From JACDAN01 sp963842235 (GTDB taxonomy: Bacteria; Actinomycetota; Thermoleophilia; Gaiellales; Gaiellaceae): a stretch of 64,000 nucleotides of DNA. The notes below the pieces were generated by a model that had not been told where the DNA came from, searched no databases, and was given only the letters and a program-made list of their open reading frames with translations. The position numbers and the translations under genes are program-made. Shown in pieces: positions 8,379 through 15,688 of this stretch (position 1 is the stretch's first letter; the number at the start of each line of letters is the position of its first letter). Location of the stretch: the NCBI GenBank assembly GCA_963842235.1, contig CAWJFT010000001.1, positions 744,001 to 808,000 of the forward strand. Reading direction: 5' to 3'.

Positions 8379-9059
8379 ATGACTGTTCTCGCCGACTTCG
8401 AGTGGTCGTACATCTGGGAGCACAGGGACGAGCTCCTGCACGGGCTGCGCCTGACGCTGGAGATCTCGGCGATCGGGATCTTCGGCGCGTTCGTCGTCGG
8501 ACTCACCCTTGGCGCCGCCCGCGCGCACCGCATTCCCGTGATCAGCCAGATCGCGGCCGTCTACGTGGAGATCATCCGCAACACCCCGATCCTCGTCCAG
8601 ATCTTCCTCCTCTTCTTCGGGTTGCCGCGCCTGTCGGAGCATCTGAAGTTCGAGCCCTTCACCTATGCCTGGCTGGCGGTCGTGATCTGGGGCGGCGCGT
8701 TCAACACCGAGAACTTCCGCGCCGGCTTCGAAGCGGTGCCGAAGCGCTATCGCGAGGCTGCGCTCGCGCTCGGGTTTAGCCCCTTCCGGACGTTCCTGAA
8801 CATCACGCTGCCGATCGGATTCCGGATCTCGCTGCCGTCCTCGATCAACACCTACATCTCGGTGCTGAAGAACACGGCGCTGCTCACCGCCGTGGCGATC
8901 CCCGAGCTCACGAACACCGCCCTCGACTTGCTTGCGACGGACTTCCGCACGTGGGAGATGCTCGCCGTCCTCGCGGTGACCTATCTCACGCTGGTCTGGG
9001 GGCTCTCGTTCCTGATCCGGCTGCTGGAGCGGCGCCTCGCACTACCGGAGACCAGCTAA
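8379..9059 (+). CDS. amino acid ABC transporter, permease subunit 1
   Basis: 226 residues of the HisM/GltJ type. Several transmembrane helices are visible and the EAA loop reads EAALALGFSPFRTFLNITLPIGFRI, the docking site for the ATPase. The motif EIIRNTPILVQIFLLFFGLP is diagnostic of the polar amino acid family. Forms a heterodimer with the next gene product. Starts at ATG 8379 after the hairpin and abuts the next gene (stop TAA followed directly by GTG). Confidence 0.9.
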   Translation: MTVLADFEWSYIWEHRDELLHGLRLTLEISAIGIFGAFVVGLTLGAARAHRIPVISQIAAVYVEIIRNTPILVQIFLLFFGLPRLSEHLKFEPFTYAWLAVVIWGGAFNTENFRAGFEAVPKRYREAALALGFSPFRTFLNITLPIGFRISLPSSINTYISVLKNTALLTAVAIPELTNTALDLLATDFRTWEMLAVLAVTYLTLVWGLSFLIRLLERRLALPETS

Positions 9060-9782
9060 GTGTTCAACCGCCTCCCGGACTGGGCCGAGCCCGTCGCCGA
9101 GTACATGCTCCACACGGGGCTCAAGAACACTCTGATCATCGCCGCGTCCTCGGTCGTGCTCGCCGTCCTGATCGGAGTGGTGTTGGGGACGCTGCTGACG
9201 ATCCGATTCCTGCCGCTTCAGGGCGCGATCCGGCTCTACATCGAGATCTGGCGGGGCCTGCCGATCATTGTCACGATCTTCATCCTCTTCTTCGGCCTCC
9301 CGACGCTCGCCGACGAGCTCAACGTCGAAGCGCTCAGGCTCAGCGAGATCAAGGCGGCGATCCTCGGCCTCTCTCTCTGGGGCAGCGCACAGATCGCAGA
9401 GGCGACGCGCGGGGCCGTGCAGTCGATCCCGCGCGAGCAACATGAGGCCGCCGCGGCGCTGGGCTTCCGGTGGATCGGCCGGCACGTGTACGTGATCCTT
9501 CCGCAGGCGCTCCGCCGGTTGCTTCCGCCGCTCGTCGGCCTGAGCGTCAACGTCATCCAGAACAGCACGCTGGCGCAAATCCTCGGCGTCCCCGAGCTGC
9601 TCGAGACTGCCGAGCGCTCCACCGAGCGATTGTCCTTCCCGACGGTGGATCCGACCACGCTGTCCGTCGAGGGCGGCGACCCGCACGCACTCCAGATCTA
9701 CGGCGCCGTGATGGTGATCTTCTTCCTGATCTCGTTCCCGCTGACGCGGCTCGCGGCGTACCTCGAGCGCCGGTTGGTCTAG
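9060..9782 (+). CDS. amino acid ABC transporter, permease subunit 2
   Basis: 240 residues, homologous to the preceding permease: the motif EIWRGLPIIVTIFILFFGLP and the EAA loop EAAAALGFRWIGRHVYVILPQALRR are both present, as are the transmembrane helices. Completes a full importer (ATPase, binding protein, two permeases) in one operon. GTG start immediately after the previous stop. Its last 4 nt overlap the convergent MFS gene. Confidence 0.9.
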   Translation: MFNRLPDWAEPVAEYMLHTGLKNTLIIAASSVVLAVLIGVVLGTLLTIRFLPLQGAIRLYIEIWRGLPIIVTIFILFFGLPTLADELNVEALRLSEIKAAILGLSLWGSAQIAEATRGAVQSIPREQHEAAAALGFRWIGRHVYVILPQALRRLLPPLVGLSVNVIQNSTLAQILGVPELLETAERSTERLSFPTVDPTTLSVEGGDPHALQIYGAVMVIFFLISFPLTRLAAYLERRLV

Positions 9783-11224
9783 ACGGGTTCCGCGGCGGCC
9801 TCGGACACCGGGACGTCGCGGTTCCGCAGCACGATGATCGTGATCAGTGCGCCGAGCACCATGAAGCCCGCGGCGACCCAGAAGGGCAATGTGTAGCCGC
9901 CGGTCAACGCCTCCGGCTGGGACTTGCCTTCCTTCAGCAGCGTCGTCGTGTGAGTCGTCGCGATCGTGGACATGATCGCGACGCCGAGCGCGCCCCCGAT
10001 CTGCTGGGAGGTGTTCAACAAACCCGACGAGACGCCTGCGATCTGGTCCTCGACGACGGAGAGGGCGGCCAAGGAGAGCGGGATGAAGACGAAGGACAGC
10101 CCGAACCCGCTCGCCACGAACGGTATGAAGAGGTTCGTCCAGAAGTGGCCTTCTGTGGGGAGCTGCGTGTACCAAAGATAGGAGAAGGCCATGAGGATGA
10201 GGCCCGTCGTCATCACCGGCTTGACGCCGATCCTCGTGACGAGAGCTTGGGAGATCGCCGCGGCCGGAATCGTCGTCCCTGCGGTGGCGAGGAACGCGAC
10301 GCCCGCCTGCAGCGGCGAGTAGCCCAGCACCTGCTGCATGTAGAGGGTGAGCAGGAAGAAGCCGCCGAAAATCGCGGCGCCCAGCAGCGCTCCGACGGCG
10401 TTTGCGACGGTCACCGGCCGGAGCCGGAAGATCCACAATGGGACGAGCGGCGCGTCGGTACGGAGCTCACGCAGGAGGAAGGCCGCTACGAGCACAACCG
10501 CGAGCGCCGTGAAGCCGATCGTCCGCGCCGAGGTCCAGCCGTTGTCCGGCGCTTTCGACATCGCGTAGACGAACGAGACCAACCCGGTTGTCACGAGGAC
10601 CGCGGCCAGTGGGTCGGTCCGGCGGTCGATACCCTCCATGCGGCCCTCAGAGATGAGCCAGGGAGCGAGGATGAAGATCGCCACGCCGACCGGGACATTT
10701 ACGGCGAAGATCCAGGGCCAGCCGAAGTACTCGACCAGGATCCCGCCGAGGAGCACCCCCGCTGCGGCACCGCCGCCTGCGACGCCGCCCCAGATCCCGA
10801 AAGCTTTGTTCCGTTCGGCCCCGCCGTGCCTGAAAGCGGCGCTGATGATCGCGAGCGTGGCGGGAGAGACGATGGCCGCGCCAATGCCCTGGTAGGCGCG
10901 GAAGAGGATCAGCGCCGTTCCGCTGTTGGAGAGTGCACAGGCGAGTGAGCCCGTCGTGAAGATGACCATGCCGGTCATGAAGACCCGCCGGCGTCCGAAG
11001 ATGTCGGCCGCACGGCCGCCGAGCAAGAGGAAGCCGCCGAAGGCGAGCGAGTACGCCGTAACGATCCACTGCAACGTGCTCCGGGAGATGCCGAGGTCTT
11101 CCTGGATCGAAGGCAGCGCGACGGTCACGATCGACACGTCGAGGACGACCATGAAGAACGCGACGCACACGAGCGCGAGCGCGCGCCAGCGACGTGGATC
11201 CGGGACGACTGCGGCCGCTTCCAC
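9779..11224 (-). CDS. MFS drug exporter of the DHA2 (14-TMS) family
   Basis: 481 residues, mostly hydrophobic helices. Motif D1 near the N-terminus (LDVSIVTVALPSIQEDL), motif A (GGRAADIFGRRRVFMTG) and motif C-like glycines (GPPGGVLLGG-type: GGAAAGVLLGGIL) match the DHA2 proton-coupled multidrug exporters such as EmrB/QacA. It should expel hydrophobic compounds using the proton gradient; the substrate is unknown and no TetR/MarR regulator is adjacent. GTG start at 11224. Confidence 0.88.
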   Translation of the reverse strand: MEAAAVVPDPRRWRALALVCVAFFMVVLDVSIVTVALPSIQEDLGISRSTLQWIVTAYSLAFGGFLLLGGRAADIFGRRRVFMTGMVIFTTGSLACALSNSGTALILFRAYQGIGAAIVSPATLAIISAAFRHGGAERNKAFGIWGGVAGGGAAAGVLLGGILVEYFGWPWIFAVNVPVGVAIFILAPWLISEGRMEGIDRRTDPLAAVLVTTGLVSFVYAMSKAPDNGWTSARTIGFTALAVVLVAAFLLRELRTDAPLVPLWIFRLRPVTVANAVGALLGAAIFGGFFLLTLYMQQVLGYSPLQAGVAFLATAGTTIPAAAISQALVTRIGVKPVMTTGLILMAFSYLWYTQLPTEGHFWTNLFIPFVASGFGLSFVFIPLSLAALSVVEDQIAGVSSGLLNTSQQIGGALGVAIMSTIATTHTTTLLKEGKSQPEALTGGYTLPFWVAAGFMVLGALITIIVLRNRDVPVSEAAAEPV

Positions 11225-11293
11225 CTACGTCGAACGCTATAGAAATCGAGGCACTTGCCCGCATCCAGCGGCGTACACTCTCGCGTAGTTACC

Positions 11294-11331
11294 CCAGGGA
11301 CAGGCTGAACCCTGTCCCTGGTTTCTTTTCC
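11294..11331 (+). terminator. intrinsic terminator in the leader of the secreted coiled-coil gene
   Basis: A perfect 11-bp stem CCAGGGACAGG (11294-11304) / CCTGTCCCTGG (11311-11321), loop CTGAAC, followed by TTTCTTTTCC. The T-tract is on the + strand only. It stands between a possible TACACT -10 box at 11274-11279 and the Shine-Dalgarno of the next gene, with no + strand gene upstream for 1.5 kb, so it may attenuate the downstream gene or stop stray transcripts. Confidence 0.75.
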
Positions 11332-11346
11332 GACAGGGAGGTTTTC

Positions 11347-11793
11347 GTGAAGACCGCAGTCGTGTCCGCAATCGCCGTCCTGGTGGCCGTGGTCGCCGTG
11401 GCAGCGCCGGCTTCAGCGGCGACGCCGACCGAGCGCCGGCTGGTGAAGCAGACAAAGGTCCTCCAGAGGCAGGTGAAGGCGCTGCAGACGCAGGTCAAGG
11501 TGCTCCAGGCGCAGATGAGCCTGCAGCGGCGCTCGAACGTTGGGACACTGGCAATCGGCGCACTCCAATTCGCCGCCTGCAGTACAGCCGCGACTTCGGA
11601 TGCGTTCCAGGGAACCTGGGAAGCGATCGATCGACACGCCGCGGTCAACGCGCACGGTCCGGATCAGTTCCCGCCGCAGACACCGATCGCGGATCCGCTC
11701 AACTCTTGCCAGCTCAATGACATCCAGCGGCAGCCGAGCCTGGTGCCGCCGACGACGAACGTCTTCGCGGCGCTTCTCAACATATTCCGTTAG
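11347..11793 (+). CDS. small secreted coiled-coil protein, unknown function
   Basis: 148 residues from GTG 11347, chosen because of the Shine-Dalgarno AGGGAGG 5 nt upstream and the immediate signal peptide (cleavage after ...APASA). A heptad-rich coiled coil (VLQRQVKALQTQVKVLQAQM, about residues 36-60) follows, then a C-terminal domain with two Cys (AACST, NSCQL) that could pair. No family recognised. The terminator hairpin in its leader suggests regulated expression. It ends 3 nt from the convergent nucleotidyltransferase gene. Confidence 0.6.
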   Translation: MKTAVVSAIAVLVAVVAVAAPASAATPTERRLVKQTKVLQRQVKALQTQVKVLQAQMSLQRRSNVGTLAIGALQFAACSTAATSDAFQGTWEAIDRHAAVNAHGPDQFPPQTPIADPLNSCQLNDIQRQPSLVPPTTNVFAALLNIFR

Positions 11794-11796
11794 TCG

Positions 11797-12354
11797 CTAA
11801 CCGGAAACGATCCCGAGCTCCTCGACGAGCGCGAAGAACGCGCTCGCGAAGGGCGAGCCGTTCGTCCGGTCCCGGACGTTCTTCCAGTCGATGCGCTCGC
11901 GCAGCGAGCGCGCGAACTCGAGCGGCCGCTCGTAGTCGAGGTCGTGCTCGTCCAGGGCCTTGAGCTTCAGGACCATCACGTCCTCGATCGACATCACGAG
12001 CATGGGCACCGCGTTGACCTCGAGCTCCTCGGCGCGGGCGAACATCGCGTCATCGACGTGCTCGCCGACGGGCTCGAAGATGAGGTCGACGAGCACATCG
12101 CCGTCCCAGGCCTTGTAGAGCCACCCTTCCGGTGGCTTCTCCGTGCGCATTCCCGCCCGTCCGAGCGCCGCGAGCGCGCGTTCGGCGTCTCGGGGCCGGA
12201 CCATGAAGTCGAGATCATGGCTCGTCGCCGGTCCGCCGCGGGCCCAGATGGCCATGCCGCCGCCGAGGAGAAACGGAACGTCGGCCTCGCGAAGCGCCCC
12301 GGCGGCGCGCTTGAGGCTCTCCCTGAGCTCCTGGAACGGCTGCTCCTCCGCCAC
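11797..12354 (-). CDS. nucleotidyltransferase-fold protein (AbiEii/DUF6036-like)
   Basis: 185 residues. The N-terminal part carries the nucleotidyltransferase fold signature with a GG motif (FLLGGGMAIWARG) and the metal-binding HDLDFMV, then DVLVDLIFEP as the third carboxylate strand. The pattern matches stand-alone minimal nucleotidyltransferases, some of which act as AbiEii-like toxins, but no partner antitoxin gene is adjacent. The C-terminal half is helical. GTG start at 12354, almost back to back with the divergent phosphoesterase gene. Confidence 0.6.
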   Translation of the reverse strand: MAEEQPFQELRESLKRAAGALREADVPFLLGGGMAIWARGGPATSHDLDFMVRPRDAERALAALGRAGMRTEKPPEGWLYKAWDGDVLVDLIFEPVGEHVDDAMFARAEELEVNAVPMLVMSIEDVMVLKLKALDEHDLDYERPLEFARSLRERIDWKNVRDRTNGSPFASAFFALVEELGIVSG

Positions 12355-12398
12355 GGTTGTCTCGTTACCCTTCCGCCGCTTTGGGCAATCAAGCGGAG

Positions 12399-13157
12399 GT
12401 GCTGGTTCGGGTCGCGGCGGCTGGTGACATCCACTGCTCCGAGGAGGAGCGATCGAGGCTCGAGGCCGCCTTCGTCGAGGCTGAGCAGCAGGCGGATCTC
12501 ATCCTGCTCGCGGGCGATCTCACGACCTACGGCGAGCCGGAGCAGGCGGCGGTGCTCGCTGACATCACCGGCGGAATCGGAGTCCCGGTGTTCGCCGTCC
12601 TCGGAAATCACGACTGGCATGCCGACCGGCGCGACGAGATCGTTGCCAGGCTCCGCGGGGGCGGGATCCGCGTGCTCGAGCGGGATTCCGCGCGCGTCGA
12701 AGTCGGCGGGACGAGCGTGGGCATCGTCGGCACGAAAGGGTTCATCGGCGGCTTTCCCGACGCCCAGCTCCCAGACTTCGGAGAGCCGCTCCTACGCCGG
12801 GTCTACGCGGAGACGAGCGCCGAGGTCGATGCGATCGACCGCGGGCTGCGAGCGGTCGCGGACTGCGCGATCCGAATCGTCCTCCTGCACTACTCACCGA
12901 CGACGACGACCCTCGAGGGCGAGCGACAGACGATCTGGGCGTTCCTCGGCAGCGACCGCATGGCGCGCCCGATCGCCGAGCATCGGCCAGACGCCGTCTT
13001 CCACGGACACGGCCACGCAGGCACCTTCGCCGGGTCGATCGACGGCGTTCCGGTCTTCAACGTGGGCGTGCCGGTGACCGGACGCCCGTTCTGGATCTTC
13101 GAGTTCGACCCCGAGACGGGTCTCGTGACGGAGCCGGAGGAGGCTTTGCGGGCCTAG
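12399..13157 (+). CDS. calcineurin-like metallophosphoesterase
   Basis: About 252 residues from GTG 12399 (MLVRVAAAGDIHC). All five motifs of the dinuclear phosphoesterase fold are seen: GDIHC, AGDLTTYG, GNHDWH, LLHYSP and HGHGHAG. Cytoplasmic. Substrate unknown; such small enzymes often hydrolyse cyclic nucleotides or other phosphodiesters. In-frame TTG codons at 12357 and 12381 would add a short N-terminal extension without a conserved function. It overlaps yjbQ (convergent) by 4 nt. Confidence 0.75.
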   Translation: MLVRVAAAGDIHCSEEERSRLEAAFVEAEQQADLILLAGDLTTYGEPEQAAVLADITGGIGVPVFAVLGNHDWHADRRDEIVARLRGGGIRVLERDSARVEVGGTSVGIVGTKGFIGGFPDAQLPDFGEPLLRRVYAETSAEVDAIDRGLRAVADCAIRIVLLHYSPTTTTLEGERQTIWAFLGSDRMARPIAEHRPDAVFHGHGHAGTFAGSIDGVPVFNVGVPVTGRPFWIFEFDPETGLVTEPEEALRA

Positions 13158-13615
13158 GAGCCGACGACCTGGACGAGCCAGCGGCGGTCTCGTTCCCGGT
13201 CGAGCTCGAGGAAGAGCACCCGCTGCCACGTTCCGAGGCAGAGCTCGCCGTCGCGGACGGGAATCGCCTCGCCGGCACTCCCGAGCAGCATCGACATGCA
13301 GTGGGCATGGCCGTTGCCGAGCTCCATGTCCTCTTCGCAGATGTTCTCGGTGCGCCGGTCCCAGTCGTCGTGCGCGTAGTAGCCCTCGCTGGGGACGAGC
13401 CGGCGGAGCAGCGTCGCGAAGTCCGCGAGGAACCCGTGCTCGAACTCGTTCACGCGCACGCAGCAGGTCGTGTGCGGCGAGTAGACGCAGACGATGCCGT
13501 TCCGGACACCGCTCTCACGAACCGCGTCGGCAACCTCGTCGGTGATGTCCCGGACGGAGAGGCCGCCCTCGGTGCGCAGGCGCTGTTCGCCCTGGAACAC
13601 CTTCACGATGGCCAT
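13154..13615 (-). CDS. YjbQ/UPF0047 family protein
   Basis: 153 residues matching the small, widespread UPF0047 family (secondary thiamine-phosphate synthase activity has been reported for members). Diagnostic segments are VYSPHTTCCVRVNE, ENICEEDMELGNGHAH and GTWQRVLFLELD, with the conserved His and Glu/Asp ligands. ATG 13615 is the longest start, but a TAGGAT box overlaps that ATG and ends 7 nt before an in-frame GTG at 13606 (MKVFQGEQ...), so the true, leaderless start may be 13606. Confidence 0.82.
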   Translation of the reverse strand: MAIVKVFQGEQRLRTEGGLSVRDITDEVADAVRESGVRNGIVCVYSPHTTCCVRVNEFEHGFLADFATLLRRLVPSEGYYAHDDWDRRTENICEEDMELGNGHAHCMSMLLGSAGEAIPVRDGELCLGTWQRVLFLELDRERDRRWLVQVVGS

Positions 13616-13666
13616 CCTAGCGACGTTCTTCTGAACCGTTGAGTCGATGGTTACGCTGTTGAGAGC

Positions 13667-13740
13667 GGGCCCGTAGCTCAGCTGGTTAGAGCAGCCGACT
13701 CATAATCGGTTGGTCCCTGGTTCGAGTCCAGGCGGGCCCA
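13667..13740 (+). tRNA. tRNA-Ile2 (anticodon CAU, lysidine type)
   Basis: 74 nt cloverleaf: acceptor GGGCCCG/CGGGCCC, D-arm with GTAGCTCAGCTGGTTAGAGC, anticodon loop CTCATAA with CAU at 13701-13703, and T-arm CCTGGTTCGAGTCCAGG. The discriminator is A and no CCA is encoded. CAU also occurs in Met tRNAs, but the anticodon arm and variable loop (CGGTTGGTC) resemble known Ile2 species rather than elongator or initiator Met, so this is probably read as AUA-specific after TilS modification. Confidence 0.88.
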
Positions 13741-14073
13741 CTGGACGCCGTCTCGGTTGCTGGGCCAACGATCAGCGTTGCGCCGCGTACGACACTCTAG
13801 GTCATTCGCGTGGTCGGGCATTGGCTAGCTCGTCGGCGAATACCGGTCGCCGCGAAGCGAGTGCGACCTACGCGGTGATCAAGGCCCGGGCGGCTAGCTC
13901 GACAGGGACAACGAGCTCGTCACCGTGGCCCAGGGCGCAACACCCAAGTAACAAGTTGTTACAAGGATTCGGCTCTTCCCTGCACGGTGGCCACTTCCGC
14001 CCATGTCCTCTCAAGTGACAAGTTGTTACTAGCGCTGAGACGCCGGGGTCTTATCCAGCGCCGGACGGAGCCG
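13741..14073. other. 333-bp gene-free region downstream of the tRNA
   Basis: No convincing gene. A + strand ORF (13710-14018) starts inside the tRNA and has a low-complexity Ser/Arg translation. A short stretch in another frame ends with LVTVAQGATPK before TAA at 13949-13951 and could be the tail of a decayed gene. The region also holds two near-identical short palindromes (listed separately). Position next to a tRNA 3' end makes it a candidate for past integration, but no integrase is seen. Confidence 0.5.
13948..14029. repeat. two directly repeated 15-nt palindromes
   Basis: GTAACAAGTTGTTAC (13948-13962) and GTGACAAGTTGTTAC (14015-14029), each preceded by CAA and followed by WAG, 67 nt apart. 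The first is a perfect inverted repeat around a central G; the second differs at one base. The AT-rich sequence contrasts with its surroundings. Looks like paired operators or recombination sites; no adjacent regulator or integrase identifies which. Confidence 0.6.
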
Positions 14074-15252
14074 TTATCGCCGCAGCGTGCGGAACGCGTA
14101 GAACGAGGGCTTGCGCTTCCCGCCAATCGAGACGACCCCGGACTGCCACCCGGACAGTCGCCGCTCGTCGCGAATGAGGAACCAGACGAACATCTCGACC
14201 CGCCGCGTCTTGCGGGCGAGCGCGACGGCCTCGTGCATGTACTTCGCCTGAAGCTTGTACGGGACGCCGAAATGGCGATCGGGCGGGCTCGTCTGGTAGC
14301 CGTACTCGGTGATCCAGAGACGCTTCCTCCGGCCATAGACCTGGTCGAGCTTCTTGATCAGCACCCCGATGTTCCCGAGCGTGACCGCCTTCTTCGAGCG
14401 CGGCACCGTCATCGGCCGCTCGAAGCGGTTGTTGTAGTACGGATGGTGCGCGTAGGCGTCGAAGTGCTTCAAACCGGCGCGGCGGAGCCACGTGAGGAAG
14501 ACGAGCGGCGAGGTCGACGGCCGGGAGCTACGCGGTGCGTCGTTCCCTCGCGGACCGGTGACGCCACAGGCAACCTGCTCGCCCTTCAGGCGGGTGGAGT
14601 GCACGCCCGTCCAGACGGCCGAGCAGATCTTGGCGTAGTCGTAGGCGCTCTGGGGCCGCCACTGGCGCTTGACCATCTTCCACTGCGGCTTCAGGAAGAC
14701 CGGATTGTTCGGCTCATTCCAGGCCAGCCAATGGCGCACGGCCGGAAGGGCGCGCGCTGGCTCGTCCTCGGTTTCCCTCACGAGGTACTTGCCGCTGTAC
14801 CGCCTTGCCGCTGCGTAGGAGAACAGGCGAAGGTCGGTGACCCGCCGGGGAAGCCGGTTCTTCGCGGGGCCCGCCCAGCGCGGCGTGCCGAAGATCGTCG
14901 CGAGGACGCGAACCTTGTTCTGCGCAGCCTTTCTCACGACACTGTCGACCGCGGTCCAGTTGTAGGCCTTGTCGGCGGGATCGGCCGGCCTCCTCGGCCT
15001 GCGTGGGGCGACCGTCGACCACGGGATGGTGATTCGCACGATGCCGGCGCGCAGGGTCTTCAGCTGGCTGAACGCCCAAACGGTGCGGCCGAAGACCTGC
15101 TCGTCGTCGTAGAAGCCGACGAGCATGCCCGATCCCGAAGTCCGGGATGCGGCCGAACCGGAGCTCGGAGCAGATTGGGCCGTCGCGGCCGCCGCCACTG
15201 CGACTCCGGCAGCGGCGAGCAGCGCAACGAGGCTGATAGCGATTCGCGTCAT
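14074..15252 (-). CDS. secreted clan GH-A glycoside hydrolase (GH39/GH5-like)
   Basis: 392 residues from ATG 15252, which starts a signal peptide (MTRIAISLVALL...). A low-complexity Ser/Ala linker (25-42) precedes a TIM barrel. Acid/base motif LAWNEPNNP puts E180 in place, and nucleophile motif WITEYGYQT puts E316 at the end of strand 7, the expected spacing for clan GH-A retaining enzymes. The family (39-like) is a guess from the WNEPN and TEYG motifs. A longer ATG at 15288 would place charged residues before the signal peptide. Confidence 0.72.
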   Translation of the reverse strand: MTRIAISLVALLAAAGVAVAAAATAQSAPSSGSAASRTSGSGMLVGFYDDEQVFGRTVWAFSQLKTLRAGIVRITIPWSTVAPRRPRRPADPADKAYNWTAVDSVVRKAAQNKVRVLATIFGTPRWAGPAKNRLPRRVTDLRLFSYAAARRYSGKYLVRETEDEPARALPAVRHWLAWNEPNNPVFLKPQWKMVKRQWRPQSAYDYAKICSAVWTGVHSTRLKGEQVACGVTGPRGNDAPRSSRPSTSPLVFLTWLRRAGLKHFDAYAHHPYYNNRFERPMTVPRSKKAVTLGNIGVLIKKLDQVYGRRKRLWITEYGYQTSPPDRHFGVPYKLQAKYMHEAVALARKTRRVEMFVWFLIRDERRLSGWQSGVVSIGGKRKPSFYAFRTLRR

Positions 15253-15328
15253 CGGTCGGTTCCAAGGTAGCCGTGGTTTCGTCACCAAGCTTCGATGCTT
15301 ACCAAGGCTTTACGCGCTTCAAACCAGG

Positions 15329-15356
15329 AGTTCTTGACACGTCTGACACAAGAACT
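15329..15356. promoter_or_regulatory. inverted repeat overlapping a consensus -35 (operator candidate)
   Basis: Arms AGTTCTTG (15329-15336) and CAAGAACT (15349-15356) form a perfect 8-bp inverted repeat with 12-nt spacing. The left arm overlaps a consensus -35 TTGACA (15334-15339), and TGACAC is directly repeated between the arms. No good -10 is found 16-18 nt on, so the promoter may depend on an activator or sit elsewhere. It precedes the lipoprotein gene at 15374. Confidence 0.55.
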
Positions 15357-15373
15357 GGCAAGCTCGCCCTCTG

Positions 15374-15688
15374 ATGCGGGCGGTCGCACTACCCCTGTTC
15401 GCCGCTCTGGTGCTCGCTGCCGGCTGCGGCTCGGACGACGACGAGACGACTTCCTCGGCGAGGGACGTCGAGCAGTCGCTCAAGACCGAGCTCGCCGCCG
15501 GCGACAGCGGCGGCGTCGTCGATCTCGGAGACCCACCGAAGCTCGTGCGCTGCGAGAAGGATGCAAACCGGAAGAACGGCTGGCGGTGCACCGTCACGCC
15601 GACGACGGGGAAGAACATCCTGTGCCTCGTGGACGTCGACAAGGACGGGAAACCCGTCAAGACCGTTTGCGGGCCGGTCGACAACTAA
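15374..15688 (+). CDS. small lipoprotein, unknown function
   Basis: 104 residues with a type II signal peptide and lipobox LAAGC (Cys18), followed by an acidic linker (GSDDDETT). The mature domain has three further cysteines (VRCEKD, WRCTV, ILCLVD, VCGP) and a G-W-R-C-T-V strand resembling small DUF4333-type extracytoplasmic domains. Anchored on the outer face of the membrane. It overlaps the phosphatase gene downstream, with which it probably forms an operon. Confidence 0.68.
   Translation: MRAVALPLFAALVLAAGCGSDDDETTSSARDVEQSLKTELAAGDSGGVVDLGDPPKLVRCEKDANRKNGWRCTVTPTTGKNILCLVDVDKDGKPVKTVCGPVDN

Noticed and set aside
9042..10436. 464-codon minus-strand frame over the permease and MFS genes
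   Set aside because: Overlaps two well-supported genes and has low-complexity Arg/Asp composition; a shadow frame.
11797..12354. Toxin-antitoxin system based on the AbiEii-like nucleotidyltransferase
   Set aside because: No AbiEi-type antitoxin or other small partner gene is adjacent on either side.
13865..13900. YAVIK-like stretch resembling the start of ribosomal protein L21
   Set aside because: Only five residues match and the following GGKQ motif is absent; chance similarity.
13710..14018. 102-codon + strand ORF beginning inside the tRNA
   Set aside because: Starts in the tRNA 3' half and has Ser/Arg-rich, non-conserved sequence.
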